The notes beneath the pieces were generated by a model that searched no databases, had not been told where the DNA came from, and saw only the letters and a list, made by a program, of their open reading frames with translations. From Prescottella agglutinans (lineage in GTDB: Bacteria > Actinomycetota > Actinomycetes > Mycobacteriales > Mycobacteriaceae): a stretch of 64,000 nt of DNA. The stretch's first letter is position 1. Each line of letters begins with the position of its first letter. This document shows positions 27,402-36,615 of the stretch, piece after piece. The stretch is taken from NCBI RefSeq assembly GCF_004011865.1, contig NZ_RKLP01000007.1:186001-250000 (forward strand). Direction: 5' to 3'. Position numbers and translations under genes: made by a program.

Positions 27402-28760
27402 TCACATGGACGCGATGAGCCGCTCCACCCGCTCGTCCACCGAACGGAACGGGTCCTTGCACAGCACCGTGCGCTGCGCCTGGTCGTTCAGCTTGAGATG
27501 CACCCAGTCCACCGTGAAGTCGCGACCGGCGTCCTGCGCGGCGGCGATGAAATCGCCACGTAGCTTGGCGCGCGTGGTCTGCGGGGGTGTCTCCACGGCC
27601 GCCTCGATGGTCTCGTCCTCGGTGACCCGCTTGGCCAAGCCCTTGCGCTGCAACAGGTCGAAGACACCGCGGCCGCGCTTGATGTCGTGGTACGCGAGGT
27701 CGAGCTGGGCGATCTTGGGATCGGAGAGTTCCATCCCGTACTTGTCCTGGTAGCGCTGGAACAGCTTGCGCTTGATCACCCAGTCGATCTCGGTGTCGAC
27801 CTTCGCGAAATCCTGGTTCTCGACGGCGTCGAGCGTCCGGCCCCACAGGTCGACCACCTGATCGACCTGCGGGTCGCGCTCACGTGTCCGCAGGTGATCG
27901 ACGGCCCGGGAGTAGTACTCGCGCTGGATGTCGAGCGCGCTGGCCTGCCGCCCGCCGGCCAGCCGGACCGGACGACGCCCCGTCAGGTCGTGGCTCACCT
28001 CGCGGATCGCACGGATCGGGTTGTCGAGCGCGAAGTCGCGGAACGGCACCCCCGCCTCGATCATCTCGAGCACCAGCGCGGCCGTGCCGACCTTGAGCAT
28101 CGTCGTCGTCTCGGACATGTTCGAGTCACCGACGATCACGTGGAGGCGCCGGTACTTCTCGGCGTCGGCGTGCGGCTCGTCACGGGTGTTGATGATCGGA
28201 CGCGACCGGGTGGTCGCGGACGAGACACCCTCCCAGATGTGCTCGGCACGCTGCGACAGGCAGAACGTCGCGGCCTTGGGCGTCTGCAGGATCTTGCCGG
28301 CGCCGCAGATCAACTGCCGCGTCACCAGGAAGGGCAGCAGGACGTCGGAGATTCTCGAGAACTCGCCGGCCCGCACGACGAGGAAGTTCTCGTGGCAGCC
28401 GTACGAATTGCCGGCCGAATCGGTGTTGTTCTTGAACAGGTAGATGTCGCCGCCGATGCCCTCCTCGGCAAGCCGCTGCTCGGCATCGACCAGTAGCTCC
28501 TCGAGCACGCGCTCGCCCGCGCGGTCGTGATTGACGAGCTGCAGCAGGCTGTCGCACTCAGCGGTTGCATACTCCGGATGCGATCCGACGTCGAGGTACA
28601 GGCGCGCGCCGTTACGGAGGAACACGTTGGAACTGCGGCCCCAGGAGACCACCCGCCGGAAGAGGTAGCGGGCAACCTCGTCCGGACTCAGCCGTCGATG
28701 ACCGTGAAAGGTGCAGGTGACACCGAACTCGGTCTCAATTCCCATGATTCGTCGCTGCAC
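27402..28760 (-). CDS. pafA: Pup-protein ligase PafA
   Basis: A 452-residue glutamine-synthetase-fold ligase. It begins [20 protein letters not shown] (Glu of the IETEF motif is a Mg-ATP ligand) and contains [33 protein letters not shown] and [20 protein letters not shown]. It activates the C-terminal glutamate of Pup with ATP and links it to lysines of substrates. Length and motifs agree with Rv2097c throughout. The GTG start is preceded by a TANNNT -10 at leaderless distance. It is divergent from the PAP2-DAGK gene. Confidence 0.97.
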   Translation of the reverse strand: MQRRIMGIETEFGVTCTFHGHRRLSPDEVARYLFRRVVSWGRSSNVFLRNGARLYLDVGSHPEYATAECDSLLQLVNHDRAGERVLEELLVDAEQRLAEEGIGGDIYLFKNNTDSAGNSYGCHENFLVVRAGEFSRISDVLLPFLVTRQLICGAGKILQTPKAATFCLSQRAEHIWEGVSSATTRSRPIINTRDEPHADAEKYRRLHVIVGDSNMSETTTMLKVGTAALVLEMIEAGVPFRDFALDNPIRAIREVSHDLTGRRPVRLAGGRQASALDIQREYYSRAVDHLRTRERDPQVDQVVDLWGRTLDAVENQDFAKVDTEIDWVIKRKLFQRYQDKYGMELSDPKIAQLDLAYHDIKRGRGVFDLLQRKGLAKRVTEDETIEAAVETPPQTTRAKLRGDFIAAAQDAGRDFTVDWVHLKLNDQAQRTVLCKDPFRSVDERVERLIASM

Positions 28761-28766
28761 ACTTCG

Positions 28767-28772
28767 ACACTA
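28767..28772 (-). promoter_or_regulatory. -10 element TAGTGT for pafA, leaderless start
   Basis: On the minus strand TAGTGT is followed by 6 nt and then GTG 28760. No ribosome-binding site is visible. Confidence 0.55.
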
Positions 28773-28820
28773 CAGCGCCGAACGCGATTGCCTTGCCGTT
28801 CAGGATCAGTCGCGTCGCCC

Positions 28821-28826
28821 TAGGGT
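28821..28826 (+). promoter_or_regulatory. -10 element TAGGGT for the PAP2-DAGK gene, leaderless start
   Basis: TAGGGT is followed by exactly 6 nt before GTG 28833. It is divergent from the pafA promoter 48 nt away. Confidence 0.55.
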
Positions 28827-28832
28827 GGGAAC

Positions 28833-30305
28833 GTGGCCGAAGTGAGATATTTCCCCGAACGTACCGACCGTGTTCTCATGCGCCTGAGCACCGACCTGCC
28901 GCCGTCCCGACTCGACGGCGGACTGCGCGCCCTCAGTACCGCCGCGAACCACAGCGTGCTGTGGATCGCGGTCGCGGGCGGCCTCGGGTTGGCGGGGGGA
29001 CGGGCCCGCCGAGCGGCGGTCCGCGGGGTCCTCTCGGTGGCCGGCGCCAGCGCGCTCACCAATGCCGTCCTCAAGCCGCTGATGCCGCGCCGCCGGCCGC
29101 CCGCAGGTACGCCGGAGTTCGCGTCCAGGCGAGGGCTGCCCGCCCCCGCGTCGTCGTCGTTCCCGTCCGGGCATGCCGCGTCCGCCGCGGCCTTCGCGAC
29201 CGGCGTCGCGCTCGAATTCCCCCTGGCGGGGGCTGTGCTCACCCCGCTGGCGGCCGCGGTCGCCTACTCGCGCGTGCACACCGGCGTGCACTGGCCGTCC
29301 GACATCGCGGTCGGTATGGGCGTCGGCAGTGCCGTCGCACTCGCGACCCGACGGTGGTGGGCGGTCCGGGAGGAGGAACCGGCGACGCTCGGGCCCGACC
29401 GCAATGTGCAGGCGCTGCCCGAGGGCGACGGCATGATCGTGTTCTCCAACCCGGGTTCGGGAACCGACGACGACAGCATCCGGTCCGAACTCGAGGAGGC
29501 GCTGCCGAAGGCCGAGGTCGTGGAATTCGACCCGGACCGCGATTTCGACACCCAACTCGACGAGGTGATCACGACGCGGTCCCCCAAGGCGGTCGGAGTG
29601 TGCGGGGGCGACGGAACGGTCGTCACGGTGGCGTCCGCGGCCGTTCGGCACGACCTGCCGCTGGCTGTCTTCCCCGGCGGAACGCTCAACCACTTCGCCC
29701 GCGACGCCGGTGTCGGCGACATCGCGTCCACTGCGGACGCGATCGCCACGGGCAGCGCCGAACTGGTCGATCTGGGACAGGTGGCAGTGGACGGCGGGAG
29801 CGCGACGGCGTTCGTCAACACCGCCAGCCTGGGCGGCTACCCGGACTCGGTGCGGTTGCGCGAGCGTTGGCAGCCCAGACTCGGCAAATGGCCCGCCGCG
29901 GCGCTCGCCATGGCCCGCGTCCTGGCCCGGGCCGAGCCATTGAACGTGACCATCGACGGGAGGCGGCACTCGATCTGGATGCTGTTCGTGGGGAACGGCC
30001 GCTACTCCCCTGCCGATCAGGTGCCGATGTCCCGACCCGAGATCCACCGCGGCACGCTCGACGTGCGGTACATCCGCGCCGACCGGAAGTTCTCCCGCAC
30101 GCGACTCGTGGCCGCGGCGCTTACCGGAACCCTCCGTTCGTCGGCCACCTACGTGCAGTCGAACACGCCCGCGTCGACCGTGGAGGTCCGGGGCGACGCT
30201 GTCGCGCTGGCGACCGACGGCGAGGTTGTCGCCGACGGCCGCCGGTTCGAGTTCCGGAGCGAACCCCGGAGCGTGGTGCTGTACCGGAAGCTTCCGACCG
30301 ACTAG
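28833..30305 (+). CDS. Fused PAP2 phosphatase / diacylglycerol kinase
   Basis: A 490-residue two-domain protein. The N-terminal part (about 1-185) is a membrane PAP2 phosphatase with [13 protein letters not shown] and [12 protein letters not shown]. The C-terminal part (about 205-490) is a DAGK/YegS-like lipid kinase with [10 protein letters not shown] and [14 protein letters not shown]. One half would remove a lipid phosphate and the other would add one, so either the substrates differ or the two balance each other. The arrangement is known in actinobacteria. Its stop codon shares the palindrome CTAG with the prcA stop on the other strand. Confidence 0.88.
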   Translation: MAEVRYFPERTDRVLMRLSTDLPPSRLDGGLRALSTAANHSVLWIAVAGGLGLAGGRARRAAVRGVLSVAGASALTNAVLKPLMPRRRPPAGTPEFASRRGLPAPASSSFPSGHAASAAAFATGVALEFPLAGAVLTPLAAAVAYSRVHTGVHWPSDIAVGMGVGSAVALATRRWWAVREEEPATLGPDRNVQALPEGDGMIVFSNPGSGTDDDSIRSELEEALPKAEVVEFDPDRDFDTQLDEVITTRSPKAVGVCGGDGTVVTVASAAVRHDLPLAVFPGGTLNHFARDAGVGDIASTADAIATGSAELVDLGQVAVDGGSATAFVNTASLGGYPDSVRLRERWQPRLGKWPAAALAMARVLARAEPLNVTIDGRRHSIWMLFVGNGRYSPADQVPMSRPEIHRGTLDVRYIRADRKFSRTRLVAAALTGTLRSSATYVQSNTPASTVEVRGDAVALATDGEVVADGRRFEFRSEPRSVVLYRKLPTD

Positions 30306-31117
30306 TCGTCGCCGGCAGGAGCCTCCGGCTCCTTGCCCTCGCCGGGCGAGGAGCCGGGGGCAGCGCCCTTCTCGTCCTTGTCGCCGTTCGCGGGCGGGGC
30401 CGCCGGGGTCGGCAGCATCGCTTCGAGCGCGGCGCCGGTGATGCGGCGGAACGCCCGTCGCGGCCGGGACTGGTCGAGCACCGCGACCTCGAGCCCCGAC
30501 ACCCCGAGCGTGCGGCGTTCGGCGTCACCGTTGCCGCCCGGCGTCCCGTCCTGGAGGGCCTTCACCGCGACCGAGACGGCCTCGGCGAGTTCCATCCCGG
30601 GACGGTACGACTCACGCAGCGCCGTCACGATCGGCTCGGTGGTACCGCCCATGACGACGAACTGTTGTTCGTCGACGATCGACCCGTCGTACGTGATCCG
30701 GTACAACTGCGCCTGGGGACCCGACCCGTGCGGGCCGACCTCGGCGACGCAGATCTCCACTTCGTACGGCTTGGGCTGTTCGGTGAAGATCGTGCCGAGG
30801 GTCTGCGCGTAGCCGTTCGCCAGCGAGCGACCGGTCACGTCCCGTCGGTCGTACGAGTACCCGCGCATGTCGGCGTGGACGATCCCCGCCCGGCGCAGGT
30901 TCTCGAACTCGTTGTACTTGCCGACCGCGGCGAACCCGAGCCGGTCGTAGAGTTCGCTCACCTTGTGCAGCGCGGTCGACGGGTTCTCCGCGACGAACAG
31001 GACACCATCGGCGAAGGTGAGCACGATGACGCTGCGCCCGCGCGCAATTCCCTTGCGCGCCAGCTCCGAGCGATCGCGCATGATCTGCTCGGCGGAGGCG
31101 TAGTACGGCAGCGTCAT
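30302..31117 (-). CDS. prcA: 20S proteasome alpha subunit
   Basis: A 271-residue alpha subunit. It begins [20 protein letters not shown], the gate and H0 helix region, and continues [20 protein letters not shown] and [27 protein letters not shown] (in parts). The C-terminal ~45 residues are low-complexity and acidic. Alpha rings cap the beta rings and dock the ATPase. ATG overlaps the prcB stop (ATGA), so the subunits are made in equal numbers. Confidence 0.97.
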   Translation of the reverse strand: MTLPYYASAEQIMRDRSELARKGIARGRSVIVLTFADGVLFVAENPSTALHKVSELYDRLGFAAVGKYNEFENLRRAGIVHADMRGYSYDRRDVTGRSLANGYAQTLGTIFTEQPKPYEVEICVAEVGPHGSGPQAQLYRITYDGSIVDEQQFVVMGGTTEPIVTALRESYRPGMELAEAVSVAVKALQDGTPGGNGDAERRTLGVSGLEVAVLDQSRPRRAFRRITGAALEAMLPTPAAPPANGDKDEKGAAPGSSPGEGKEPEAPAGDD

Positions 31118-31998
31118 CGCGGGGTGCGTCCTTCCTCGGTACGCCCGGCCACGACGGCCCGGGACAGTTCGGCGGTCCGTTCCGCGGGCACGTACGCCGC
31201 GCCCGCGGAGGAGATCGTCACCGCGGTCGGGTAGATCGCGCGGACCATGTCCGGCCCGCCCGTCGCGGAGTCGTCGTCGGCGGCGTCGTACAGCGCCTCG
31301 ATCGCCATCCGCAGCGCCGAATCCTCGTCGCCGCCTTCCCGGTACAGCTTCTTGAGCGAGGCCTTCGCGAACAGCGAACCCGATCCGACGGCGTGGTACC
31401 CCGCGCGCTCCTCGTACCGGCCACCCACCACGTCGTACGAGACGATGCGTCCGGCCTTCTCCGGGTCCGCCGCATCGAGGTCGAAGCCGACCAGGAGCGG
31501 CACGACCGCCAGCCCCTGCATCGCGGCGCCCAGGTTGCCCCGCACCATCGACGACAGCCGGTTGGCCTTGCCGTCGAACGTCAACTGGACGCCCTCGATC
31601 TTCTCGTAGTGCTCGAGTTCGACCGCGAACAGACGCACCAGTTCGATCGCCACACCGGCGGTGCCGGCGATACCGGCGGCCGAGTAGTCGTCCGTGACGA
31701 ACACCTTCTCGACGTCGCGGCTGGCGATCAGGTTCCCCATCGTGGCGCGACGGTCACCCGCGAGCACGACGCCACCGGCGAAGGTGAGCGCCACGATCGT
31801 GGTGCCGTGCGGCGCGATGTCCGCGGTGTCACCGTCGGAGCCGGTGCGGCTCATGTCGATTCGATTCCCGGGCAACAGCTCCGGTGCATGGATGCGCAGG
31901 TGTTCGGAGAATGACGAGATGTTCGACCCGTAGGTGAACCCGGTGTTCATACCGAAGCCGTCGGACCCCGACGGCACCCCTGCACGATCCGCCCTCAC
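31114..31998 (-). CDS. prcB: 20S proteasome beta subunit precursor
   Basis: A 294-residue precursor. The mature enzyme begins at Thr66 in [20 protein letters not shown], after autocatalytic removal of the 65-residue propeptide ending in His-Gly. The catalytic partners Asp ([12 protein letters not shown]) and Lys (DVEKVF) are present. A 65-residue propeptide is what I recall for the beta1 subunit of Rhodococcus erythropolis, where it aids assembly. A second start at Met17 would shorten it. The GTG start overlaps the pup stop (GTGA). Confidence 0.97.
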   Translation of the reverse strand: MRADRAGVPSGSDGFGMNTGFTYGSNISSFSEHLRIHAPELLPGNRIDMSRTGSDGDTADIAPHGTTIVALTFAGGVVLAGDRRATMGNLIASRDVEKVFVTDDYSAAGIAGTAGVAIELVRLFAVELEHYEKIEGVQLTFDGKANRLSSMVRGNLGAAMQGLAVVPLLVGFDLDAADPEKAGRIVSYDVVGGRYEERAGYHAVGSGSLFAKASLKKLYREGGDEDSALRMAIEALYDAADDDSATGGPDMVRAIYPTAVTISSAGAAYVPAERTAELSRAVVAGRTEEGRTPR

Positions 31999-32189
31999 TG
32001 GCCGCCCTTCTGGACGTAGGCACGGACGAAGTCCTCGGCGTTCTCCTCGAGCACGTCGTCGATCTCGTCGAGGAGATCGTCGGTGTCCTCCGCCAACTTC
32101 TCGCGACGTTCCTGCCCGGCTGCACCTTCACCGATCGGGGCATCGTCGTCGTCGCCACCACCGGCGCGCTTGGTCTGCTCCTGGGCCAT
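31995..32189 (-). CDS. pup: Prokaryotic ubiquitin-like protein Pup
   Basis: A 64-residue, mostly disordered protein. It begins [12 protein letters not shown], has the helical Mpa-binding stretch [19 protein letters not shown] and ends in KGGQ. The C-terminal Gln must be deamidated by Dop to Glu before PafA can attach it to lysines. The ATG at 32189 gives exactly the standard length; the longer frame adds seven unlikely residues. It heads the pup-prcB-prcA operon with 4-nt overlaps throughout. Confidence 0.97.
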   Translation of the reverse strand: MAQEQTKRAGGGDDDDAPIGEGAAGQERREKLAEDTDDLLDEIDDVLEENAEDFVRAYVQKGGQ

Positions 32190-32315
32190 GGCCACCGACC
32201 TCCTTCTCACCGCGGACCCGTCGAAGCATGTCCGACGAGTCCTGCTCGGACCCTAACCCTACCGATGGTCGGTGCTCATCGGGCTGCAAGCACGCGACGC
32301 GACTCGCCGGTGTGA

Positions 32316-33815
32316 TCAGTTCGTAAGCTGCTCCACCAGCTCAGCGGCCGTATCCACCGAGTCCAGCAGCTTGCCGACATGGGCGCGGCTGCCGCGCAAC
32401 GGTTCGAGTGTCGGGATCCGCACCAGCGATTCGCCGCCCAGATCGAAGATCACCGAGTCCCAACTCGCGGCCGCGATGTCCGCACCGAACCGGCGCAGGC
32501 ATTCCCCACGGAAGAACGCACGGGTGTCGGTCGGCGGATTGTGCACGGCGTCGAGAACCTGCTGCTCGCTGACCAGACGCTTCATCGATCCCCGCGCCAC
32601 CAGGCGGTTGTAGAGCCCCTTCTCGAGCCGCACATCCGAGTACTGCAGATCGATCATGTGCAGTCGCGGCGCCGACCACGACAGTCCCTCACGGTTCCGG
32701 AAACCTTCGAGCAGACGCAGTTTCGCGGGCCAGTCGAGCAGATGAGCGCACTCCATCGGGTCGCGCTCGAGCAGATCGAGCACCATCGCCCACTTGTCGA
32801 TGATGTCCGCGACACGCGGATCGTCGTTGCCCTCACGGTCGACGAATTTGGCCACTCGATCCAGGTAGATCCGCTGCAGTGCGAGCCCGGTGAGTTCACG
32901 GCCGTCGGCCAACGCGACCGTCGCGCGCAGCGTCGGATCGTGGCTGATGCGGTGCACCGCGGTGACCGGGCGGGCGAGCTGCAGATCCGTCAGATCGACC
33001 CCGGCCTCGATGAGATCGAGCACCAGCGCGGTGGTTCCCACCTTGAGGTACGTCGACATCTCGGCGAGGTTCGCGTCGCCGATGATGACGTGCAGTCGGC
33101 GGTACTTGTCGGCGTCCGCGTGCGGTTCGTCGCGGGTGTTGATGATCCCCCGCTTGAGTGTCGTCTCGAGGCCGACCTCGACCTCGATGTAGTCGGCGCG
33201 CTGGGACAGCTGGAAACCGGCCTCGTCGCCGGACTGCCCGATGCCGACCCGGCCCGAACCACAGATCACCTGCCGCGACGCGAAGAACGGCGACAGTCCG
33301 GTGATCACCGCCGAGAACGGCGTCTCACGGGACATCAGGTAGTTCTCGTGCGTGCCGTACGAGGCGCCCTTGCCGTCGACGTTGTTCTTGTACAACTGCA
33401 GGCGCGGCGCCCCCGGGACGCTGGACGCGTGCCGCGCGGCCGCCTCCATGACGCGTTCTCCGGCCTTGTCCCAGATCACCGCGTCGATCGGATCCGTCAC
33501 CTCCGGCGCCGAGTACTCCGGGTGGGCGTGGTCGACGTACAGCCGAGCCCCGTTGGTGAGGATCATGTTCGCCGCGCCGACCTCGTCGGCGTCGATCACC
33601 GGCGCCGGCCCACCCAGCCGGCCCAGGTCGAATCCGCGGGCGTCGCGCAGCGGCGACTCCACCTCGTAATCCCACCGCGTCCGCCGGGCACGGGGCACGC
33701 CGGCGGCCGCCGCGTACGCGAGGACGGCCTGCGTCGAGGTCAGAATCGGGTTCGCCGAAGGCTCGTTGGGCGACGAGATGCCGTACTCGACCTCGATGCC
33801 GATGATCCGCTGCAT
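32316..33815 (-). CDS. dop: Pup deamidase / depupylase Dop
   Basis: A 499-residue relative of PafA. It begins [14 protein letters not shown] (Mg-ATP-binding glutamate) and has [17 protein letters not shown] with the catalytic aspartate region, plus [16 protein letters not shown] and [20 protein letters not shown]. The insertion around residues 38-80 (the Dop-loop) that distinguishes Dop from PafA is present. It deamidates Pup and removes Pup from tagged proteins. It ends 126 nt before pup and has its own TAGGCT leaderless promoter. Confidence 0.97.
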   Translation of the reverse strand: MQRIIGIEVEYGISSPNEPSANPILTSTQAVLAYAAAAGVPRARRTRWDYEVESPLRDARGFDLGRLGGPAPVIDADEVGAANMILTNGARLYVDHAHPEYSAPEVTDPIDAVIWDKAGERVMEAAARHASSVPGAPRLQLYKNNVDGKGASYGTHENYLMSRETPFSAVITGLSPFFASRQVICGSGRVGIGQSGDEAGFQLSQRADYIEVEVGLETTLKRGIINTRDEPHADADKYRRLHVIIGDANLAEMSTYLKVGTTALVLDLIEAGVDLTDLQLARPVTAVHRISHDPTLRATVALADGRELTGLALQRIYLDRVAKFVDREGNDDPRVADIIDKWAMVLDLLERDPMECAHLLDWPAKLRLLEGFRNREGLSWSAPRLHMIDLQYSDVRLEKGLYNRLVARGSMKRLVSEQQVLDAVHNPPTDTRAFFRGECLRRFGADIAAASWDSVIFDLGGESLVRIPTLEPLRGSRAHVGKLLDSVDTAAELVEQLTN

Positions 33816-33821
33816 GGCACG

Positions 33822-33827
33822 AGCCTA
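33822..33827 (-). promoter_or_regulatory. -10 element TAGGCT for dop, leaderless start
   Basis: On the minus strand TAGGCT is followed by 6 nt and the ATG at 33815, and no Shine-Dalgarno sequence is present. Confidence 0.6.
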
Positions 33828-33874
33828 GATCGTTCCGCGCCACCGCATCCGCGTGACGGCGGTCGGCGCGGCGT

Positions 33875-34258
33875 TCACGCACCGTCCTGCCGGCACTGGA
33901 GGTACTTGTCGGCGCCGACTCGACGGAGCACCACGGCCACCGGGGCGGGCGCCCACCGGGCGGAGCGATCGGTCTCGAGTTTCGGTTCCACCAGGTGCAC
34001 CGTCCGGCCGCGGACGGTGAGGTCGAACTCTCCCGCCGCGAGCACGTTGCGCACCCAGTCGCTGTCGGCACCGTACGTCGGCGCGAGCCGGTAGCCGTTT
34101 CCCATCCGGAACGCGTTGACCGGCGTCGTGTACGAGCGACCGGACCGGCGGCCCTGGTGATGCACCAGAGCGAACCCCGGGAGGTGCCCGGCGACCAGCA
34201 CCGCGACCCGGTTGAGACCGACCCTGTTGGCCTTGGCGAGTGAACGTGGAAGGGGCAC
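33875..34258 (-). CDS. Deazaflavin (F420)-binding nitroreductase-family protein
   Basis: A 127-residue single-domain protein of the DUF385/Ddn group: GFALVHHQGRRSGRSYTTPV, FRMGNGYRLAPTYGADSDWV and RNVLAAGEFDLTVRGRTV are family signatures. It would bind F420 and reduce small electrophiles. GTG 34258 is chosen because GAGGTGG lies upstream and the frame further back is not protein-like. It is the second Ddn-family gene in the window (the other is at 8296) and stands alone, divergent from the HEAT-MerR operon. Confidence 0.8.
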   Translation of the reverse strand: MPLPRSLAKANRVGLNRVAVLVAGHLPGFALVHHQGRRSGRSYTTPVNAFRMGNGYRLAPTYGADSDWVRNVLAAGEFDLTVRGRTVHLVEPKLETDRSARWAPAPVAVVLRRVGADKYLQCRQDGA

Positions 34259-34321
34259 GATGCCACCACCTCTCGTTCGTGCCAGCGTATCCCCACGCCG
34301 CACCGCCGCCCGAACAACGGC

Positions 34322-34352
34322 TTGACCCTCACACTGTGACAAGGAGTCGAAT
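34322..34352 (+). promoter_or_regulatory. MerR-type promoter with 19-bp spacer and internal dyad
   Basis: TTGACC (34322-34327) and TCGAAT (34347-34352) are 19 bp apart, longer than the normal 17, as at MerR-controlled promoters. The spacer contains the perfect inverted repeat TCACACTGTGA (34329-34339). The operon downstream encodes a MerR protein, so autoregulation by DNA distortion is likely. Confidence 0.6.
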
Positions 34353-34375
34353 CGTCGACGGAGGAGGTGGTTGTC

Positions 34376-35032
34376 GTGAACACAACCAACCACGGTGGGC
34401 CGCACGCCCATCTCGTCGACGCCCTGGCCGCACCCGACCCCTCGAGTCGGCTGCGGGCGGCCCTCTCGGCCGGCACGCACCGCGATGCCGGTCTCGCGGA
34501 CACACTCGTCGGTCGGTGTGCCGTCGAGCCGGACTTCTTCGTCCGCGACATGCTGACCTGGGCGCTGTGCCGCCTGCCGGCCGACGTCACGGTGCCGCGG
34601 CTCGTCCACGAACTGGGGTCCGACCGGGTGCAGGCCCGCAGCCAGGCGCTGCACACCCTGTCCAAGATCGGCGACCGGAGCGCCTGGCCCGCGGTGTCGG
34701 CGCTGCTGCACGACGAGCACGACGACGTCGCGCGCAGCGCCTGGCGGGCGGCCGTGGCACTGGTGCCACCCGGTGGCGAGGGCGGGCTCGCCGCCGACCT
34801 CGCCACGGCGCTGGGGCGGGGCGACCGGGACCTGCAGCTCAGCCTGAGCCGTGCGTTCGTGGAACTCGGCGACGCCGCCCTCCCGGTACTGGGCGACGCC
34901 GTCGCGAGCCCCGATCCGCGCGTGCGCGCCCACGCAGAGGCGACCGAGCGGCTCCACCGCGACCCCGACAGCGGGTTCACCCTCTCGCTCGAGATGGCGA
35001 AGCGCGTCGCGGCGGCCGGGCCGGAAACGTAG
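34376..35032 (+). CDS. HEAT-repeat protein
   Basis: A 218-residue protein built of alpha-helical HEAT/PBS-type repeats: PRLVHELGSDRVQARSQALH, PAVSALLHDEHDDVARSAW and PVLGDAVASPDPRVRAHAEA each fit the two-helix pattern with a conserved Asp-x-x-Val-Arg turn. Such domains bind proteins or bilin-like ligands. The GTG at 34376 is supported by GAGGAGG at 8-nt spacing. It is followed after 13 nt by the MerR-HEAT gene, and the two share repeat type, so they may interact or derive from one another. Confidence 0.75.
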   Translation: MNTTNHGGPHAHLVDALAAPDPSSRLRAALSAGTHRDAGLADTLVGRCAVEPDFFVRDMLTWALCRLPADVTVPRLVHELGSDRVQARSQALHTLSKIGDRSAWPAVSALLHDEHDDVARSAWRAAVALVPPGGEGGLAADLATALGRGDRDLQLSLSRAFVELGDAALPVLGDAVASPDPRVRAHAEATERLHRDPDSGFTLSLEMAKRVAAAGPET

Positions 35033-35045
35033 AAGGAGGAGTCGG

Positions 35046-36071
35046 ATGTTGATCGGTGAGGTCTCGCGGCGTTCGGGTGTCAGCACACGGATGCTGCGCC
35101 ACTACGACTCGCTGGGGCTGGTGCAACCCACGGGGCGCACCTCGGGTGGCTATCGCGAGTACTCCCCCGACGACATCCGACGACTCTTCCACGTCGAGAG
35201 CCTGCGGACCCTCGGGCTGTCGTTGAACGACGCCAAGCGCGCGCTCGACGACCCCGATTTCGCCCCGGCCGATCTGGTGGGCAACCTCATCCGGCACACG
35301 CGCCGGCGGATCGCGGCCGAGGAGGAACTGCTCGCGAAACTCACGCGGGTCGACGCCGCCGCCCCGGCGGAGTGGGACGACGTCCTGCGCATTGTCACCA
35401 TGTTGCGCGCGCTCGAATCGGAGTCCGCGCCCCGACGTCTACGAGCGATCCTGTCCGATCACGGCAAGGGGTCGCTGCCCGTCGAGGCGCTGGTCGAGGC
35501 GGCGCTGTCGGAGGACGACCTCAATGTGGCCGGAGCGCTGCACTGGTCGTTGGCGAGAGCCGGCGGTCGGGGTCTCACGGATCTGGCGGTCGGGCTCGAC
35601 TCCGAGTCCGTCGACGTCCGACGGCGTGCCACCGCCGCGATAGCGGCCGTGCCCACCGCGGAGGCGACGGCGCTGTTGCGGCGAGTCCTGGACGATTCGG
35701 ACGCGACGGTCCGTGAACGTGCGGCTTTCGCGCTCGGCTCGCGGGGAAGCCTCGACGCGATGCCGGTGCTCCTCGAGATGGTGGTCGAGGGCAGGCGCGA
35801 CGTCGAGGCCGCCGAGGTGCTGGGCCTGCTGACGGCGGTCGCGTCCGCCGCCGACGACGTCGTCGGGACCATGCAGGACAGGCTCGACGGCACCGAGGAC
35901 GCGGCCACGCGGTTGCGAATCACGCAGGCGCTCGCGGAGATTCCCGGCTCGGCGGCGCAAGACGCCCTCGCACGACTGACCCACGACGGCGACCGGACGG
36001 TCGCGGCCACGGCGGCCGCGATCGTGAACGTCCGGCACCGCGACCGGAGGCGACGCCGACCGCCGGGCTGA
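35046..36071 (+). CDS. MerR regulator fused to HEAT repeats
   Basis: A 341-residue regulator. Residues 1-70 are a MerR winged helix (MLIGEVSRRSGVSTRMLRHY, GGYREYSPDDIRRL), and 71-120 hold the dimerisation helix. The remaining ~200 residues, where most MerR proteins have a short effector domain, are HEAT repeats (LTDLAVGLDSESVDVRRRAT, LLRRVLDDSDATVRERAAFA). A strong AGAAGGAGGA precedes the ATG. The C-terminal domain probably senses a protein or a bulky ligand; the upstream HEAT protein is the obvious candidate partner. Confidence 0.85.
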   Translation: MLIGEVSRRSGVSTRMLRHYDSLGLVQPTGRTSGGYREYSPDDIRRLFHVESLRTLGLSLNDAKRALDDPDFAPADLVGNLIRHTRRRIAAEEELLAKLTRVDAAAPAEWDDVLRIVTMLRALESESAPRRLRAILSDHGKGSLPVEALVEAALSEDDLNVAGALHWSLARAGGRGLTDLAVGLDSESVDVRRRATAAIAAVPTAEATALLRRVLDDSDATVRERAAFALGSRGSLDAMPVLLEMVVEGRRDVEAAEVLGLLTAVASAADDVVGTMQDRLDGTEDAATRLRITQALAEIPGSAAQDALARLTHDGDRTVAATAAAIVNVRHRDRRRRRPPG

Positions 36072-36090
36072 CCGATGCGACGATGACTCC

Positions 36091-36597
36091 ATGGACGAAG
36101 TGGTCTCGGTCTACGACGAACGCGGCACCGTCATCGGTGCCGCGCCACGCACCCGGGTGTACGCCGAGGGGCTGTGGCACGCGAGCGCCGGCGTCCTGCT
36201 CCGGTCGACCGACGGTAACCGCATCTACGTCCATCGACGCGCCCCCGACAAGGCCGTGTTCGCGAGCATGCACGACTGCCTCGCCGGCGGCGTGGTCGAT
36301 CCCGGCGAGACGCCCGAGGTGACCGCACGCCGCGAACTCGCCGAGGAGTTGGGCGTCACCGGCGTCGAACTCGCGCCCATCGCCCGCGTCTCCTGGGACG
36401 GGACGTGGGAGGGGGCGCCGCTGCGCTGCCATCTGTACGCGTTCGAGGCGCGGTACGACGGACCGGTCCACCACCAGGCCAGCGAGATCACCGACGGCTG
36501 GTGGTGGACCGAACGAGAGCTGCAGAACCACCTGCAGGACCCGGAGTGGCCGTTCGTGCCGGACACCCGGGTCCTGCTGGAGGACTACTTCGACTGA
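36091..36597 (+). CDS. Nudix hydrolase
   Basis: A 168-residue Nudix protein. The Nudix box GVVDPGETPEVTARRELAEE is complete with the REL and EE metal ligands, and GLWHASAGVLLRS and QASEITDGWWWTERE surround it in the pattern of YfcD/IPP-isomerase-like Nudix enzymes. It hydrolyses a nucleoside diphosphate linked to another moiety; the substrate is not predictable. It starts 19 nt after the MerR-HEAT stop and may belong to the same transcript. It converges on mpa. Confidence 0.85.
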   Translation: MDEVVSVYDERGTVIGAAPRTRVYAEGLWHASAGVLLRSTDGNRIYVHRRAPDKAVFASMHDCLAGGVVDPGETPEVTARRELAEELGVTGVELAPIARVSWDGTWEGAPLRCHLYAFEARYDGPVHHQASEITDGWWWTERELQNHLQDPEWPFVPDTRVLLEDYFD

Positions 36598-36615
36598 GCG
36601 GTCGTCACAGGTAGG

